Assembly: GCA_015063895.1 (NCBI GenBank)
Contig: SVTG01000015.1
Span: forward strand, 1 to 41,431
Origin: Oscillospiraceae bacterium
Lineage (GTDB): Bacteria; Bacillota; Clostridia; Oscillospirales; CAG-272
Direction: 5' to 3'
Length of the DNA stretch: 41,431 bases
Part shown: one piece after another, positions 18,901-25,285 of the stretch
How positions within the stretch are numbered: position 1 is the stretch's first letter
How the letters are laid out: each line of letters begins with the position of its first letter
Translations under genes and position numbers: made by a program
The notes under the pieces: model-generated
Database searches by the model: none
What the model was told of the DNA's origin: nothing
Seen by the model: only the letters and a program-made list of their open reading frames with translations

Positions 18901-19426
18901 TACGCAGGCTGAGGCTGCCGTTATTGCTTCTGCATCGGCTATGATGGTTGATATTGAGACTGCGTATGACGCGCTTGTTGACGGCTACGGTCAGAAGACC
19001 GCTGTGACCTATGATCCTGCTACCGATCGCGACAATTTCCTGTATGATGCCACGCAGTATACCGATGTTTCCGTACAGAACCTGCAAGAGCTCTTCAAGC
19101 AGGCCATGCTCAAGGACGGTATTTTGCCTGTAAGAGCAAATCTTGATAAGATGGTCACTGACCTCGCAGCTGGACTTGAGATCAAGTCTGAGCCTGTGGC
19201 AGGTGAGAACGGTATGATCGTTGACGGTGAGACCGATACCTCTTACAAGTATGCAGTAGACAGCGAGATCGTTTATGTCACCTACGGTGATTTTGAAAAC
19301 GGCGCGCCTGTTGCCTACAAGTCGCTGATCCTTAACTTCAACGACTATGCGGTAACCACTGAGGTAGATGGTGTGATCTACAACATCGCCGCTTACGATT
19401 ACGTTGTGATCGGTCCTAATTCTTAA
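15923..19426 (+). CDS. DUF5696-type large secreted protein
   Basis: 1167 residues of unknown function, in the family I know as DUF5696. The Sec signal peptide ends near VSA-AEPP (about residue 31) and has no lipobox. The first ~300 residues are beta-rich (NGEYALYCFEELGLVAYQKKSTGELLFTNPWD). The middle, about 500-850, alternates strands and helices like a TIM barrel (IPLYLETFGCMDTVKKI, VSNVQFKMTGYANGGLYSEVP, LGLFPDFDFVYTKNGD, ATVPFMGVVLHGYVQFAGTALN). Residues of about 870-1050 are helical and coiled-coil-like; the end is beta-rich again (IVYVTYGDFENGAPVAYKSLILNFNDY). A glycoside-hydrolase or glycan-binding role is inference from fold pattern and from position between two sugar-permease pairs. 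AAAGGAG precedes the ATG; gap to the upstream gene is 20 bases. Confidence 0.75.
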   Translation: MKTKKLLTRFLCALLVVLTLACMLPAISVSAAEPPAPLTPVDQYTVGGYESEADLLAQMTKYYDNGEYALYCFEELGLVAYQKKSTGELLFTNPWDMSKEPSSETSVRYPMMSQIILSYEDSQKNGKTLTSYADAMLKGQYAVTPIQNGVRVEYAMGEISARILLPLRIEKSSFEERIQKPLKENLSVRNYAKFMSYYSLKEQGGPGIAAAYPVTEEKGIDIYVYNDDITKTKVLRQLEAWVLKYCPDYSFAQMDEDYELVDFYQEATSPPVFRVALEYTIDANGLSVSLPANGLRYDESAYRVTDLQMLPYMGASYKGNPNRIVKVKGEGGQPDTEYQFDDGAVYSGYAFLPDGSGALYELTQGVIRTARVYGEDYALMNVTGSHTMPMRMPVFGQVETVTDKNGVKTDRGYFAIIEEGDTLASLQINQSTQYYSTIIPSFITRQSDTSKSGWTVYATRRYTNDYKMRYILLSDEGKAQAASLTNYYECSWMGMARAYRDYLAAQNNGFERLTSEDVAASIPLYLETFGCMDTVKKIMSVPVTVSVALTSFDDIETMYEYLLGEGVSNVQFKMTGYANGGLYSEVPYKLKWERSVGGKSGFKDLLEYAADHPELGLFPDFDFVYTKNGDSSVNMKKYGARTVSNRYTTKRMYSVTKQTLVSHFQMVLSPATFSHFYEKLEKKYSKLDNKAISLSTLGSDLNSSFNEDDLSLREDSKFYTITALDYFSSKDYDVMVGGGNAYTWGYADYILDVPLTSNRYNNEYATVPFMGVVLHGYVQFAGTALNMEGNLTYAMLKAMESGAGAYFLLSYTNTELLKEDELLSQNYSVRYDIWQKRLVEIYKELNSVLADVQTKLIIDHQFLDGKRVPDADELLQDAIAEAEKQAAAVKDRYDNINLAMTSLSQIKTRLGLYQTMLTNNLTAIHAQRSATSTLMTAWEAYRPNATGGTAEHQAFVMALSTTVAKPMAELAAMRMTIDELMASAEANLQFLVDTQAEAAVIASASAMMVDIETAYDALVDGYGQKTAVTYDPATDRDNFLYDATQYTDVSVQNLQELFKQAMLKDGILPVRANLDKMVTDLAAGLEIKSEPVAGENGMIVDGETDTSYKYAVDSEIVYVTYGDFENGAPVAYKSLILNFNDYAVTTEVDGVIYNIAAYDYVVIGPNS

Positions 19427-19445
19427 GAAAGGGAGGTAATGAAAT

Positions 19446-20420
19446 ATGACGAATCAAGTCAAAGCGCCTGCAGTTGCAGCGCCTAAAAAGAAAAAGAAAA
19501 TTGCCTCTCTTGACAGAAAGAAGGCGCGTGCGGGTTGGATATTCGTGCTGCCCTTTATTGTGGGTCTGGCATTTATCTATCTGCCCATTTTGTGGGAGTC
19601 TATTTCCTATAGCTTTTACAACTACGTATCCGTTGACGGTATTGTTACCAAAACCTTTGTTGGCTTTGAATACTACCGAACAGCGCTCTTTGGCGAGGCT
19701 GACTTCGCAAAGTCGTTGTTGACAGGCTTGCAGGAGATGGCCTTTAACATTCCCGCTATTCTGATCTTCTCCTTGTTCGTAGCGGTTATCCTCAATCAGA
19801 AAATGATCGGTCGTGCCGCTTTCCGTGCTATTTTCTTCCTGCCCGTTGTGGTTTCTACGGGTATCATGGAATCTATCATGGTCAGCTCTTACGGTGCTTC
19901 GGGCAATGAAATGGACCTCGGTGCAGGGGAGAGCGCAGCGCAAAAGATGGAACAGAACATGGCTTTGGAGGGTCTCTTGACCAACATCTTCGCCAGCCTT
20001 GGTGTAGGTACCGGCCTTGTTACTTACATTTCTTCGGCAGTAGCAAGTATTTCGGGTATCATCAACCGCTCCGGCGTTCAGATTCTGATCTTCCTGGCCG
20101 CGCTGCAGTCAATCTCTCCCGCTATTTACGAGTCCTGCCAGATCGACGGCGCTACGTCATGGGAAACCTTCTGGAAGATCACCTTCCCGATGGTAAGCCC
20201 GATGATCCTGGTAAACGCTGTGTATACCATTATCGACTCGTTTACAACCGATTCGAACTCGGTCATGAAGGTAATTAACAACATGTATATGAGCCCGAAC
20301 CCCAGTGGCGCATATATCAGTGCTGCCATGGGTTGGATGTACTTCCTCGTGGTTTTGGCGATAGTAGGCATTGTGGCGGCTATCTTCTCCGCTTACGTCT
20401 TCTATCAGCGTAGAGATTAA
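19446..20420 (+). CDS. CUT1 sugar ABC transporter permease (MalF/UgpA type), pair 2
   Basis: First half of the second channel in the operon. The 324-residue protein has a lysine-rich cytoplasmic N-terminus (AAPKKKKKIASLDRKKARAG) and then six hydrophobic segments (first: WIFVLPFIVGLAFIYLPILWESISYSFYNY). The EAA loop reads YESCQIDGATSWETFWKITFPMVSPM (near residue 230). The loop between the second and fourth membrane segments is longer than in the pair-1 protein (SSYGASGNEMDLGAGESAAQKMEQNMALEGLLTN). It starts 19 bases after the DUF5696-type gene with GGGAGG ahead. No second dedicated binding protein is encoded, unless the DUF5696-type protein or the giant binding protein serves it. Confidence 0.9.
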   Translation: MTNQVKAPAVAAPKKKKKIASLDRKKARAGWIFVLPFIVGLAFIYLPILWESISYSFYNYVSVDGIVTKTFVGFEYYRTALFGEADFAKSLLTGLQEMAFNIPAILIFSLFVAVILNQKMIGRAAFRAIFFLPVVVSTGIMESIMVSSYGASGNEMDLGAGESAAQKMEQNMALEGLLTNIFASLGVGTGLVTYISSAVASISGIINRSGVQILIFLAALQSISPAIYESCQIDGATSWETFWKITFPMVSPMILVNAVYTIIDSFTTDSNSVMKVINNMYMSPNPSGAYISAAMGWMYFLVVLAIVGIVAAIFSAYVFYQRRD

Positions 20421-20432
20421 GGAAAGGAGGAC

Positions 20433-21557
20433 GTGACGATGACTCATAACGTTGAACAAAAGCCCCAGGTTATGCGTGAATCCAAAAATAAAATTCGCGT
20501 TGACTTTGAGCGCACCAGCTTGAAAGAGCGTTTGAAGGCAAAATACCTTTCCGCATATTTTGCTAAAAACGTGCTTTGGTATATTTTCCGCCTCCTGCTC
20601 CTGATCGGCATCGCGTTCGTGATTCTCAAGCCCTTCTACACGATGATCATGCGCTCCTTCATGGAGGCCTCTAACTTCGTGGACGATACTGTGGTAAACG
20701 TACCGCGTGCCTTCTCGGCCCTGATCTACAAGGCTATTATCGTTGACCTTGAGTATTTCAAGGTGTTCTTCCTCACCTTGGCACTTTCTCTTGGCTGTGC
20801 ATTGCTGCAAACCTTCTCCTGCTCGCTGATCGGCTACGGTCTTGCTAAGTTCAAGTTCCGCGGTGCAAAGGTCGTGTTCCTGCTAGTGATCCTGACGCTG
20901 GTTATCCCGCACGGTACGATGCAGTCTGCAATCTTCTATCGCTTCAATCATATGGATATCTTCGGCATCTTTAACTTCCTTGCCGGCGGTGCCCGTACGG
21001 GCATTGAGGGTATCGACAAGATCTTGTCGGGTATTCACATTCTGCCCAGTAAGTTTGTCGGTGGTATCAGTACGATCAGTAGCGTAGTGCCGATTCTGTT
21101 GCTTTCTGTGACGGGTCTTGCCTTCAAGAACGGCCTTTACATCTTCTTGTTGCGCCAGTTCTTCCGCGGTGTGCCCGACGAGCTTGAGGAATCCGCATAT
21201 CTGGATGGCGCAAACACCTTCCGCACCTTTGTGCAGGTTATTTTGCCCCTGTCGATCCCGATGCTGATCACTGTATTCCTGTTTGCCTTCTGCTGGCAGT
21301 GGACTGACGACTTTTACCTGCGCTTGTTCTTCTCGGTAAATCCTCCTCAGCTGATGTCTTACCTGCCCGATTTCAACCTGGGTGACATGGTTACCATTGC
21401 CACCATCTGGACGCAGGAAACAGGCTCCAGTGCAAAGTATTCTCAGGCCGTTATGTATGCGTGCGGTCTGATGGCTTGCGCACCGCTGATCATTCTTTAC
21501 CTCTTCTGCCAGAGATATCTGGTACAGGGTATCGAACGTTCGGGTATCGTAGGCTAA
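20433..21557 (+). CDS. CUT1 carbohydrate ABC transporter permease (MalG type) with inserted loop, pair 2
   Basis: Second half of channel 2. At 374 residues it is about 80 longer than the pair-1 MalG protein. The extra length is in a long charged N-terminus (about 50 residues) and in an insertion in the external loop around 170-215 (RFNHMDIFGIFNFLAGG then GIEGIDKILSGIHILPSKFVGGISTISSV). The EAA loop reads EESAYLDGANTFRTFVQVILPLSIPM. AAAGGAGG precedes the ATG; the gap to its partner gene is 12 bases. The insertion faces outward and could contact one of the large secreted proteins (inference). It is the last transport gene of the operon; a hairpin follows at 21583. Confidence 0.9.
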   Translation: MTMTHNVEQKPQVMRESKNKIRVDFERTSLKERLKAKYLSAYFAKNVLWYIFRLLLLIGIAFVILKPFYTMIMRSFMEASNFVDDTVVNVPRAFSALIYKAIIVDLEYFKVFFLTLALSLGCALLQTFSCSLIGYGLAKFKFRGAKVVFLLVILTLVIPHGTMQSAIFYRFNHMDIFGIFNFLAGGARTGIEGIDKILSGIHILPSKFVGGISTISSVVPILLLSVTGLAFKNGLYIFLLRQFFRGVPDELEESAYLDGANTFRTFVQVILPLSIPMLITVFLFAFCWQWTDDFYLRLFFSVNPPQLMSYLPDFNLGDMVTIATIWTQETGSSAKYSQAVMYACGLMACAPLIILYLFCQRYLVQGIERSGIVG

Positions 21558-21582
21558 GTTGCCAAAAAAGATTTCATAAAAT

Positions 21583-21600
21583 GCCGCCCTACGGGGCGGC
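21583..21600 (+). terminator. G/C hairpin with C(TACG)G loop at the end of the transport operon
   Basis: A 7-bp stem GCCGCCC/GGGCGGC closes a TACG loop, an UNCG-type tetraloop. It is followed by CCGGCGCTTTCCCC, not a T run, so it may be a weak terminator or an mRNA 3'-end stabiliser. yccF follows 60 bases later and could be read through. Confidence 0.45.
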
Positions 21601-21660
21601 CCGGCGCTTTCCCCTATTATTATTGACCCAAAAAATTTTTCTATAAAGGAGAGACTTATT

Positions 21661-22014
21661 ATGAAAACTCTGGGTAACGTTCTTTGGTTCCTCTTTACCG
21701 GCCTTGGTGCAGGTCTTGCCTGGTTCTTCCTGGGCATTCTCTGGTGCATCACCATCATCGGTATTCCCTTCGGCAAGCAGGCCTTCAAATTGGCTAAGCT
21801 TTCCTTCTTCCCCTTTGGTAAGAAGGTAGACGCCAATTTTGGCAAGCATCCCATTGCAAACCTGATCTGGTTTGTATTCGGTGGTTTCGGCATCGCGCTT
21901 GGCTTTGCGGTTACCGGTATCATTTGGTGCATCACCATTATCGGTATTCCCTTTGGCAAGCAGTGCTTTAAGCTGGCTACCCTTGCTTTGATGCCCTTTG
22001 GCGCTACTGTCTAA
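21661..22014 (+). CDS. yccF: YccF-family inner membrane protein
   Basis: Small membrane protein of 117 residues, function unknown, built of two tandem YccF (DUF307) units. Each half carries the motif W-C-I-T-I-I-G-I-P-F-G-K-Q (about 29-41 and 86-98) and a preceding hydrophobic stretch (GNVLWFLFTGLGAGLAWFFLG; NLIWFVFGGFGIALGFAVTG). The two halves are also alike at DNA level around TGGTGCATCACCAT. AAAGGAG precedes the ATG. A strong bidirectional terminator follows the stop. It is probably a separate function from the transport operon, whose end hairpin precedes it. Confidence 0.93.
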   Translation: MKTLGNVLWFLFTGLGAGLAWFFLGILWCITIIGIPFGKQAFKLAKLSFFPFGKKVDANFGKHPIANLIWFVFGGFGIALGFAVTGIIWCITIIGIPFGKQCFKLATLALMPFGATV

Positions 22015-22022
22015 GCAAACAA

Positions 22023-22050
22023 AAAAACGCCCCCATTCGGGGGCGTTTTT
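22023..22050. terminator. Bidirectional terminator between yccF and glpK
   Basis: CGCCCCC (22028-22034) pairs with GGGGGCG (22039-22045) around ATTC. Runs of A and T on the two sides make it work for yccF on the plus strand and for glpK, which ends at 22058, on the minus strand. Confidence 0.9.
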
Positions 22051-22057
22051 TGTTTTG

Positions 22058-23560
22058 TTAAAAAGCATCATTTTCGGCAAATATTTGTGCAGCTTGAATG
22101 GCTTTGTGCCATTTGGCAAGCTTTGCATTGCGTGCTTTTTCGTCTGCACGCGGTGTAAAAATACTTGCTGTGGAGGTCAGAGCATGCAGGTCATCAAGAC
22201 TTTGGTAAATACCGGCAGTGAGTCCTGCAAGGGCGGCCGCACCCCAAGCTGTGGTTTCAATACAAGCAGGGCGCGCGACGGAAATGGCGGCGTAATCGCT
22301 TTGCAGCTGTAAAAGCAGATCGTTGGCACTGGCGCCGCCGTCCACACGTAGCAAAGGCACCTCAAGACCTGTGTCACGTCGCATAGCTTCTATGACGTCA
22401 ACGGTTTGCAGCGCCATTGCGTCAAGTGTGGCACGCACGATATGGGCTCTTGTTGTGCCGCGCGTAATACCGCATAGGGTGCCGCGTGCCGCGGCATTCC
22501 AATAAGGTGTACCAAGACCGACGAAGGCCGGTACAAAGTATACGCCGCCGCTATCGGGAACGGTGGCGGCAATTTCGGCACTTTCCTTGGAGCTGGCGAT
22601 GATGCCCAGCCCGTCACGCAGCCACTGCATGGCGGCGCCGCAAATAAACACCGAGCCCTCTAAAACGTAGGTGGTCTTATCACCGATCTGCCAACCGATA
22701 GTTGTCAGTAAGCCGTTATGAGAGGTAACGGGAGTGCTTCCCGTATTCATCAGCAAAAATCCGCCTGTACCGTAGGTGTTTTTAACGTCGCCGGCGAGAA
22801 AACAGCATTGCCCAAACAAAGCGGCCTGCTGATCTCCGGCTACACCACCGATCGTGATGGGGGCACCGAGTAAAGAGGGTATCGTCTGGCCATAGGCATG
22901 GGCTGTGGGTAATACCTCGGGGAGCATTGTGCGCGGCACGTCAAAAATTTTCAAAAGCTCGTCGTCCCACGTGCGCGTGTGAATATTAAAAAGCATGGTG
23001 CGCGCGGCATTGGAGGGGTCGGTGGCGTGCACCTTACCGCCCGTGAGATGATAGATCAGCCAAGTGTCGATTGTGCCAAACAAAAGCTCGCCTGCCTTGG
23101 CGCGTGCCATGGCACCTTCCACGTGATGCAGGAGCCAGGAAAGCTTTGTAGCGGAGAAATAGGGGTCGGCGGCAAGGCCGGTTTTTTCACGGATAAGCGG
23201 TTCAAGCCCCTCTTGCTTTAAACGTGCACAGTCCTGCTCAGTGCGGCGGCATTGCCACACGATCGCCTTGTGAATGGGCTTGCCCGTGAATTTATCGAAG
23301 ACCACGGTGGTTTCGCGTTGGTTGGTGATGCCGATCGCGGCAATATCCTCGGCGCTGATATTGGCGATGGCCAGCGCCTGTTTCGCTGTGGCAAGCTGTG
23401 CTTCAAGGATCTCCTCTGCATCGTGCTCGACCCAACCCTGCTGAGGGAAGTATTGCTTAAATTCGCGTGCCGCCTGGGCGACGATCTCTCCGTTTTTGTT
23501 AAAAATAATGGTGCGTGAGCTGGTGGTGCCTTGATCAAAGGCCATTAAGTATTGCTTCAT
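22058..23560 (-). CDS. glpK: Glycerol kinase
   Basis: Phosphorylates glycerol to sn-glycerol-3-phosphate with ATP, in the cytoplasm. The 500-residue FGGY kinase is full length. Visible signatures are the N-terminal phosphate loop FDQGTTSSR, GWVEHDAEEIL, AIVWQCRRTEQ, the GGVAGDQQAALFGQ stretch, NTYGTGGFLLMNTG, and LRVDGGASANDLLLQLQSDY. In many Firmicutes GlpK proteins the stretch before VAGDQQ holds a His phosphorylated by the PTS (HFFG motif); here it reads IPSLLGAPITIGG, so that control seems absent. The start codon overlaps the stop of the upstream immA-like gene (ATGA), which puts glpK in the operon of a phage-type repressor. No glpF or glpD is adjacent. Confidence 0.96.
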   Translation of the reverse strand: MKQYLMAFDQGTTSSRTIIFNKNGEIVAQAAREFKQYFPQQGWVEHDAEEILEAQLATAKQALAIANISAEDIAAIGITNQRETTVVFDKFTGKPIHKAIVWQCRRTEQDCARLKQEGLEPLIREKTGLAADPYFSATKLSWLLHHVEGAMARAKAGELLFGTIDTWLIYHLTGGKVHATDPSNAARTMLFNIHTRTWDDELLKIFDVPRTMLPEVLPTAHAYGQTIPSLLGAPITIGGVAGDQQAALFGQCCFLAGDVKNTYGTGGFLLMNTGSTPVTSHNGLLTTIGWQIGDKTTYVLEGSVFICGAAMQWLRDGLGIIASSKESAEIAATVPDSGGVYFVPAFVGLGTPYWNAAARGTLCGITRGTTRAHIVRATLDAMALQTVDVIEAMRRDTGLEVPLLRVDGGASANDLLLQLQSDYAAISVARPACIETTAWGAAALAGLTAGIYQSLDDLHALTSTASIFTPRADEKARNAKLAKWHKAIQAAQIFAENDAF

Positions 23561-24063
23561 ACGGCACTTTCCTTTCCGATCATGCGTTTTTTGTCGCGTG
23601 TGCAGTACAGGCGGCGCACGCGAAAGGTCGGTTCAAACGATAATATGAATTTATCCTGTCCGTGGGTAAGCGTTGTCATGGTGCCGAAGCGCTCGCGGTA
23701 ATTTTTCATGGCATCCGTCAAAAAGCTTTCGGGCACACCCAAAAAATCGGCGAATTCCCACGTTTGGCGGCAACCTGCGAGAAAGCCCTCTACCAATCCG
23801 TTAAGCCCCACCAAGCGGTCAAAAATGCGCTCTCTCGTGCGTCGCTCCGCACGGTTGTCGTGCAAAATGTTGCCTGTTGAATGCATGGCGTGTGTCAGCT
23901 CCTCGCACAGAACCACGGTGCGCTCCGCTTCGGTGTCTACCTGCTCACTGATGGCAATGGTTTTATCGTAACAAAGCCCACGGATGCGTGCCGATTGAAA
24001 AGGATATTTTTCAATCACGGTAATGCCGTTTTCAACAGCCTCATCAAGTAGCTTTTCGTACAT
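23557..24063 (-). CDS. ImmA/IrrE-family metallopeptidase
   Basis: 168 residues. The family (ImmA of ICEBs1, IrrE) consists of zinc peptidases that cleave or inactivate a partner XRE repressor, usually encoded next to it, as here. The active-site helix reads TVVLCEELTHAMHSTGNIL: EELTH (54-58) plus H61 replace the classical HExxH. This EEL-x-H form is, as I remember, common in ImmA relatives from clostridial phages, so the protein may still be active. AAGGAG precedes the ATG. It lies 22 bases after the xre gene and overlaps glpK by 4 bases. Confidence 0.85.
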   Translation of the reverse strand: MYEKLLDEAVENGITVIEKYPFQSARIRGLCYDKTIAISEQVDTEAERTVVLCEELTHAMHSTGNILHDNRAERRTRERIFDRLVGLNGLVEGFLAGCRQTWEFADFLGVPESFLTDAMKNYRERFGTMTTLTHGQDKFILSFEPTFRVRRLYCTRDKKRMIGKESAV

Positions 24064-24085
24064 AAATTCTCCTTGTCTCTTGGGG

Positions 24086-24397
24086 TCAACGTGTGCGCTT
24101 GGATTTTACAAAGCGCACAAAATCTTCAATTTCCTTTAACTCCTCATCAGAAAATTCCTCGCCCTCAAAATGTGCGGCAAGGGTGTGAGGGCGCTCTTGC
24201 TCCCAGCCCGTGAGATACCCGGGAGTTACGCCAAGGGCACGCGCTAATTTTTCAAGCGCCTCGGTAGGCACCTTGTCGGTGCTGCCTGTGGCATAACGGT
24301 GAACGGCAGATTTTGCAAGGCCGGTGGCGGCAGAAACCTCGCCGTACGAAAGCCCAAGCTCGTTCATCTTGGCGCGAATGCGGTCAGAAACAGTCAT
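24086..24397 (-). CDS. XRE-family repressor (phage CI-like)
   Basis: 103-residue DNA-binding protein. A five-helix HTH_3 domain fills about residues 5-65: SDRIRAKMNELGLSYGEVSAATGLAKSAVHRYATG, then TEALEKLARALGVTPGYLTGW. The acidic C-terminus (EGEEFSDEELKEIEDFVRFVKSKR) is typical of short phage and ICE repressors that pair with ImmA. It is transcribed from a consensus promoter read leftward and faces the phage operon across a 340-base region with three 18-bp operator-like repeats. It is likely to control both its own operon (xre-immA-glpK) and the rightward genes. Confidence 0.92.
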   Translation of the reverse strand: MTVSDRIRAKMNELGLSYGEVSAATGLAKSAVHRYATGSTDKVPTEALEKLARALGVTPGYLTGWEQERPHTLAAHFEGEEFSDEELKEIEDFVRFVKSKRTR

Positions 24398-24456
24398 AAA
24401 GCCAAATTACCTTTCTTGCCATCGCCTTATTTCGGGTGGTGGCCTTCTTTATTTTT

Positions 24457-24485
24457 ATTGTAGCAAAAGCTGTGTGCCTTGTCAA
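24457..24485 (-). promoter_or_regulatory. Leftward promoter for xre-immA-glpK
   Basis: On the minus strand: -35 TTGACA (24480-24485), 17-base spacer, -10 TACAAT (24457-24462). The operator-like site at 24491-24508 ends five bases upstream of the -35 box. This is the only promoter I can find that could serve glpK. Confidence 0.85.
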
Positions 24486-24490
24486 TCTGC

Positions 24491-24508
24491 CGTCACAAAA
24501 TAGGAACG
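24491..24508 (-). promoter_or_regulatory. Operator-like site 1
   Basis: Reads CGTTCCTATTTTGTGACG on the minus strand, an 18-bp site with half-sites CGTTCC and CGTCAC. It shares the CGTTCC half and spacing with sites 2 and 3. It lies beside the leftward -35 box. Confidence 0.55.
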
Positions 24509-24536
24509 AATTTACAGTTTGTTCATGATTGTGTGC

Positions 24537-24565
24537 TTGACTTTTGCTTCGTGGCGTAGTATGAT
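24537..24565 (+). promoter_or_regulatory. Rightward promoter of the phage-derived operon
   Basis: -35 TTGACT (24537-24542), 17-base spacer, -10 TATGAT (24560-24565). The expected start, about 24572, falls at operator-like site 2, so a bound repressor would block it. A leader of about 165 bases follows before the first ATG at 24738. Confidence 0.85.
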
Positions 24566-24570
24566 ATAGT

Positions 24571-24588
24571 CGTTCCAAAAACAGAACG
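24571..24588 (+). promoter_or_regulatory. Operator-like site 2 over the rightward start site
   Basis: CGTTCCAAAAACAGAACG is almost perfectly palindromic (CGTTCC-N6-AGAACG) and covers the predicted transcription start of the rightward promoter. It is the best of the three repeats. Confidence 0.65.
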
Positions 24589-24700
24589 GATTTTGGAAAA
24601 AGCGCACTTTAATATGCCGAAAAGGTGAGCTTTTTCGTAAAGCTTATTCCTGCGTTTTCAAAGTTCGTTTCGAAATTGCGACGATTTTTTTTACAGCAAT

Positions 24701-24718
24701 CGTTCCAAAAATAAGACG
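24701..24718 (+). promoter_or_regulatory. Operator-like site 3 in the leader
   Basis: CGTTCCAAAAATAAGACG shares 14 of 18 bases with site 2, including its first 11. It lies 20 bases upstream of the first phage-operon ATG and just ahead of the ribosome site GAGGAGG. Confidence 0.55.
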
Positions 24719-24737
24719 AATGTGAGGAGGTTTTGTT

Positions 24738-24935
24738 ATGCCGGTTGCCGCGATGTGCCCCTATTTTCAATATGAAAAAAAGGGGATCACGCACTGTGAG
24801 TGCGGTGAGTTAAAATTCCCGGATCTGCGCTCAAGGCGTGAGATCGTCTATGCGCTTTGTGCGCATCCCACCGATTACAAGCTTTGTCCGTTTAAGCTGG
24901 CGCTTGACGGATACTACGAAAGGAGATACAAATGA
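24738..24935 (+). CDS. Small Cys-rich, probably zinc-binding phage protein
   Basis: 65 residues with C7, H19-C20-x-C22, C41-x-H43 and C49 (MCPYFQYEKKGITHCECGEL ... ALCAHPTDYKLCPFK). The spacing suggests a zinc-binding fold. Similar short Cys-rich proteins often open late or control operons of clostridial prophages, as I remember, but no function is known to me. GAGGAGG lies 7 bases before the ATG. Its stop overlaps the next start by ATGA. As first gene behind the repressed promoter it may be a regulator (inference). Confidence 0.75.
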   Translation: MPVAAMCPYFQYEKKGITHCECGELKFPDLRSRREIVYALCAHPTDYKLCPFKLALDGYYERRYK

Positions 24936-25273
24936 GTGAAGAAAAAGTAAAAGCAAGCACGCGAACCGAGGGCATGGCCAATTATTTGTTGGCGGCACGT
25001 GCCAAGCAGATCGCGCGTCTGAAGGAGGACATTGCGGGTCTTGAGGAGGCGCTGCAGTTATCCGAAACCTTTATTTCCTTATTTGCTCTTGCCCTCGCGA
25101 GGGATCCGCGGGCAGATGAGGCGATCCGCGTTTGCAAGCAGGAGAGCACAGGCCCTGAGGTCTTTGTTTCGGGGCGTGCCCTTGCCGATGCCCTGAAAAA
25201 CTGGCATATCGAGGTAAGACGTCATGAGGATGGGTATATGATGTCTTTTTATCAAAGCAGCGCCGAAGCATAA
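24932..25273 (+). CDS. Small helical phage protein, function unknown
   Basis: 113 residues with no family that I recognise. Residues 15-60 form a long predicted helix with coiled-coil character (NYLLAARAKQIARLKEDIAGLEEALQLSETFISLF). The rest is mixed (ADALKNWHIEVRRHEDGYMMSFYQS). It overlaps the Cys-rich gene by 4 bases (ATGA) and has AAGGAG upstream. Position just ahead of the terminase genes suggests a packaging or control role, but nothing proves it. Confidence 0.7.
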   Translation: MSEEKVKASTRTEGMANYLLAARAKQIARLKEDIAGLEEALQLSETFISLFALALARDPRADEAIRVCKQESTGPEVFVSGRALADALKNWHIEVRRHEDGYMMSFYQSSAEA

Positions 25274-25285
25274 GAGGTGAGCGGC

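Noticed and set aside
17369-19087. 572-residue minus-strand frame
   Set aside because: Antisense shadow of the DUF5696-type gene, created by codon bias.
21601-21660. Possible separate promoter for yccF (TATTAT and TTGACC motifs)
   Set aside because: The two motifs are in the wrong order or at the wrong distance to form a -35/-10 pair.
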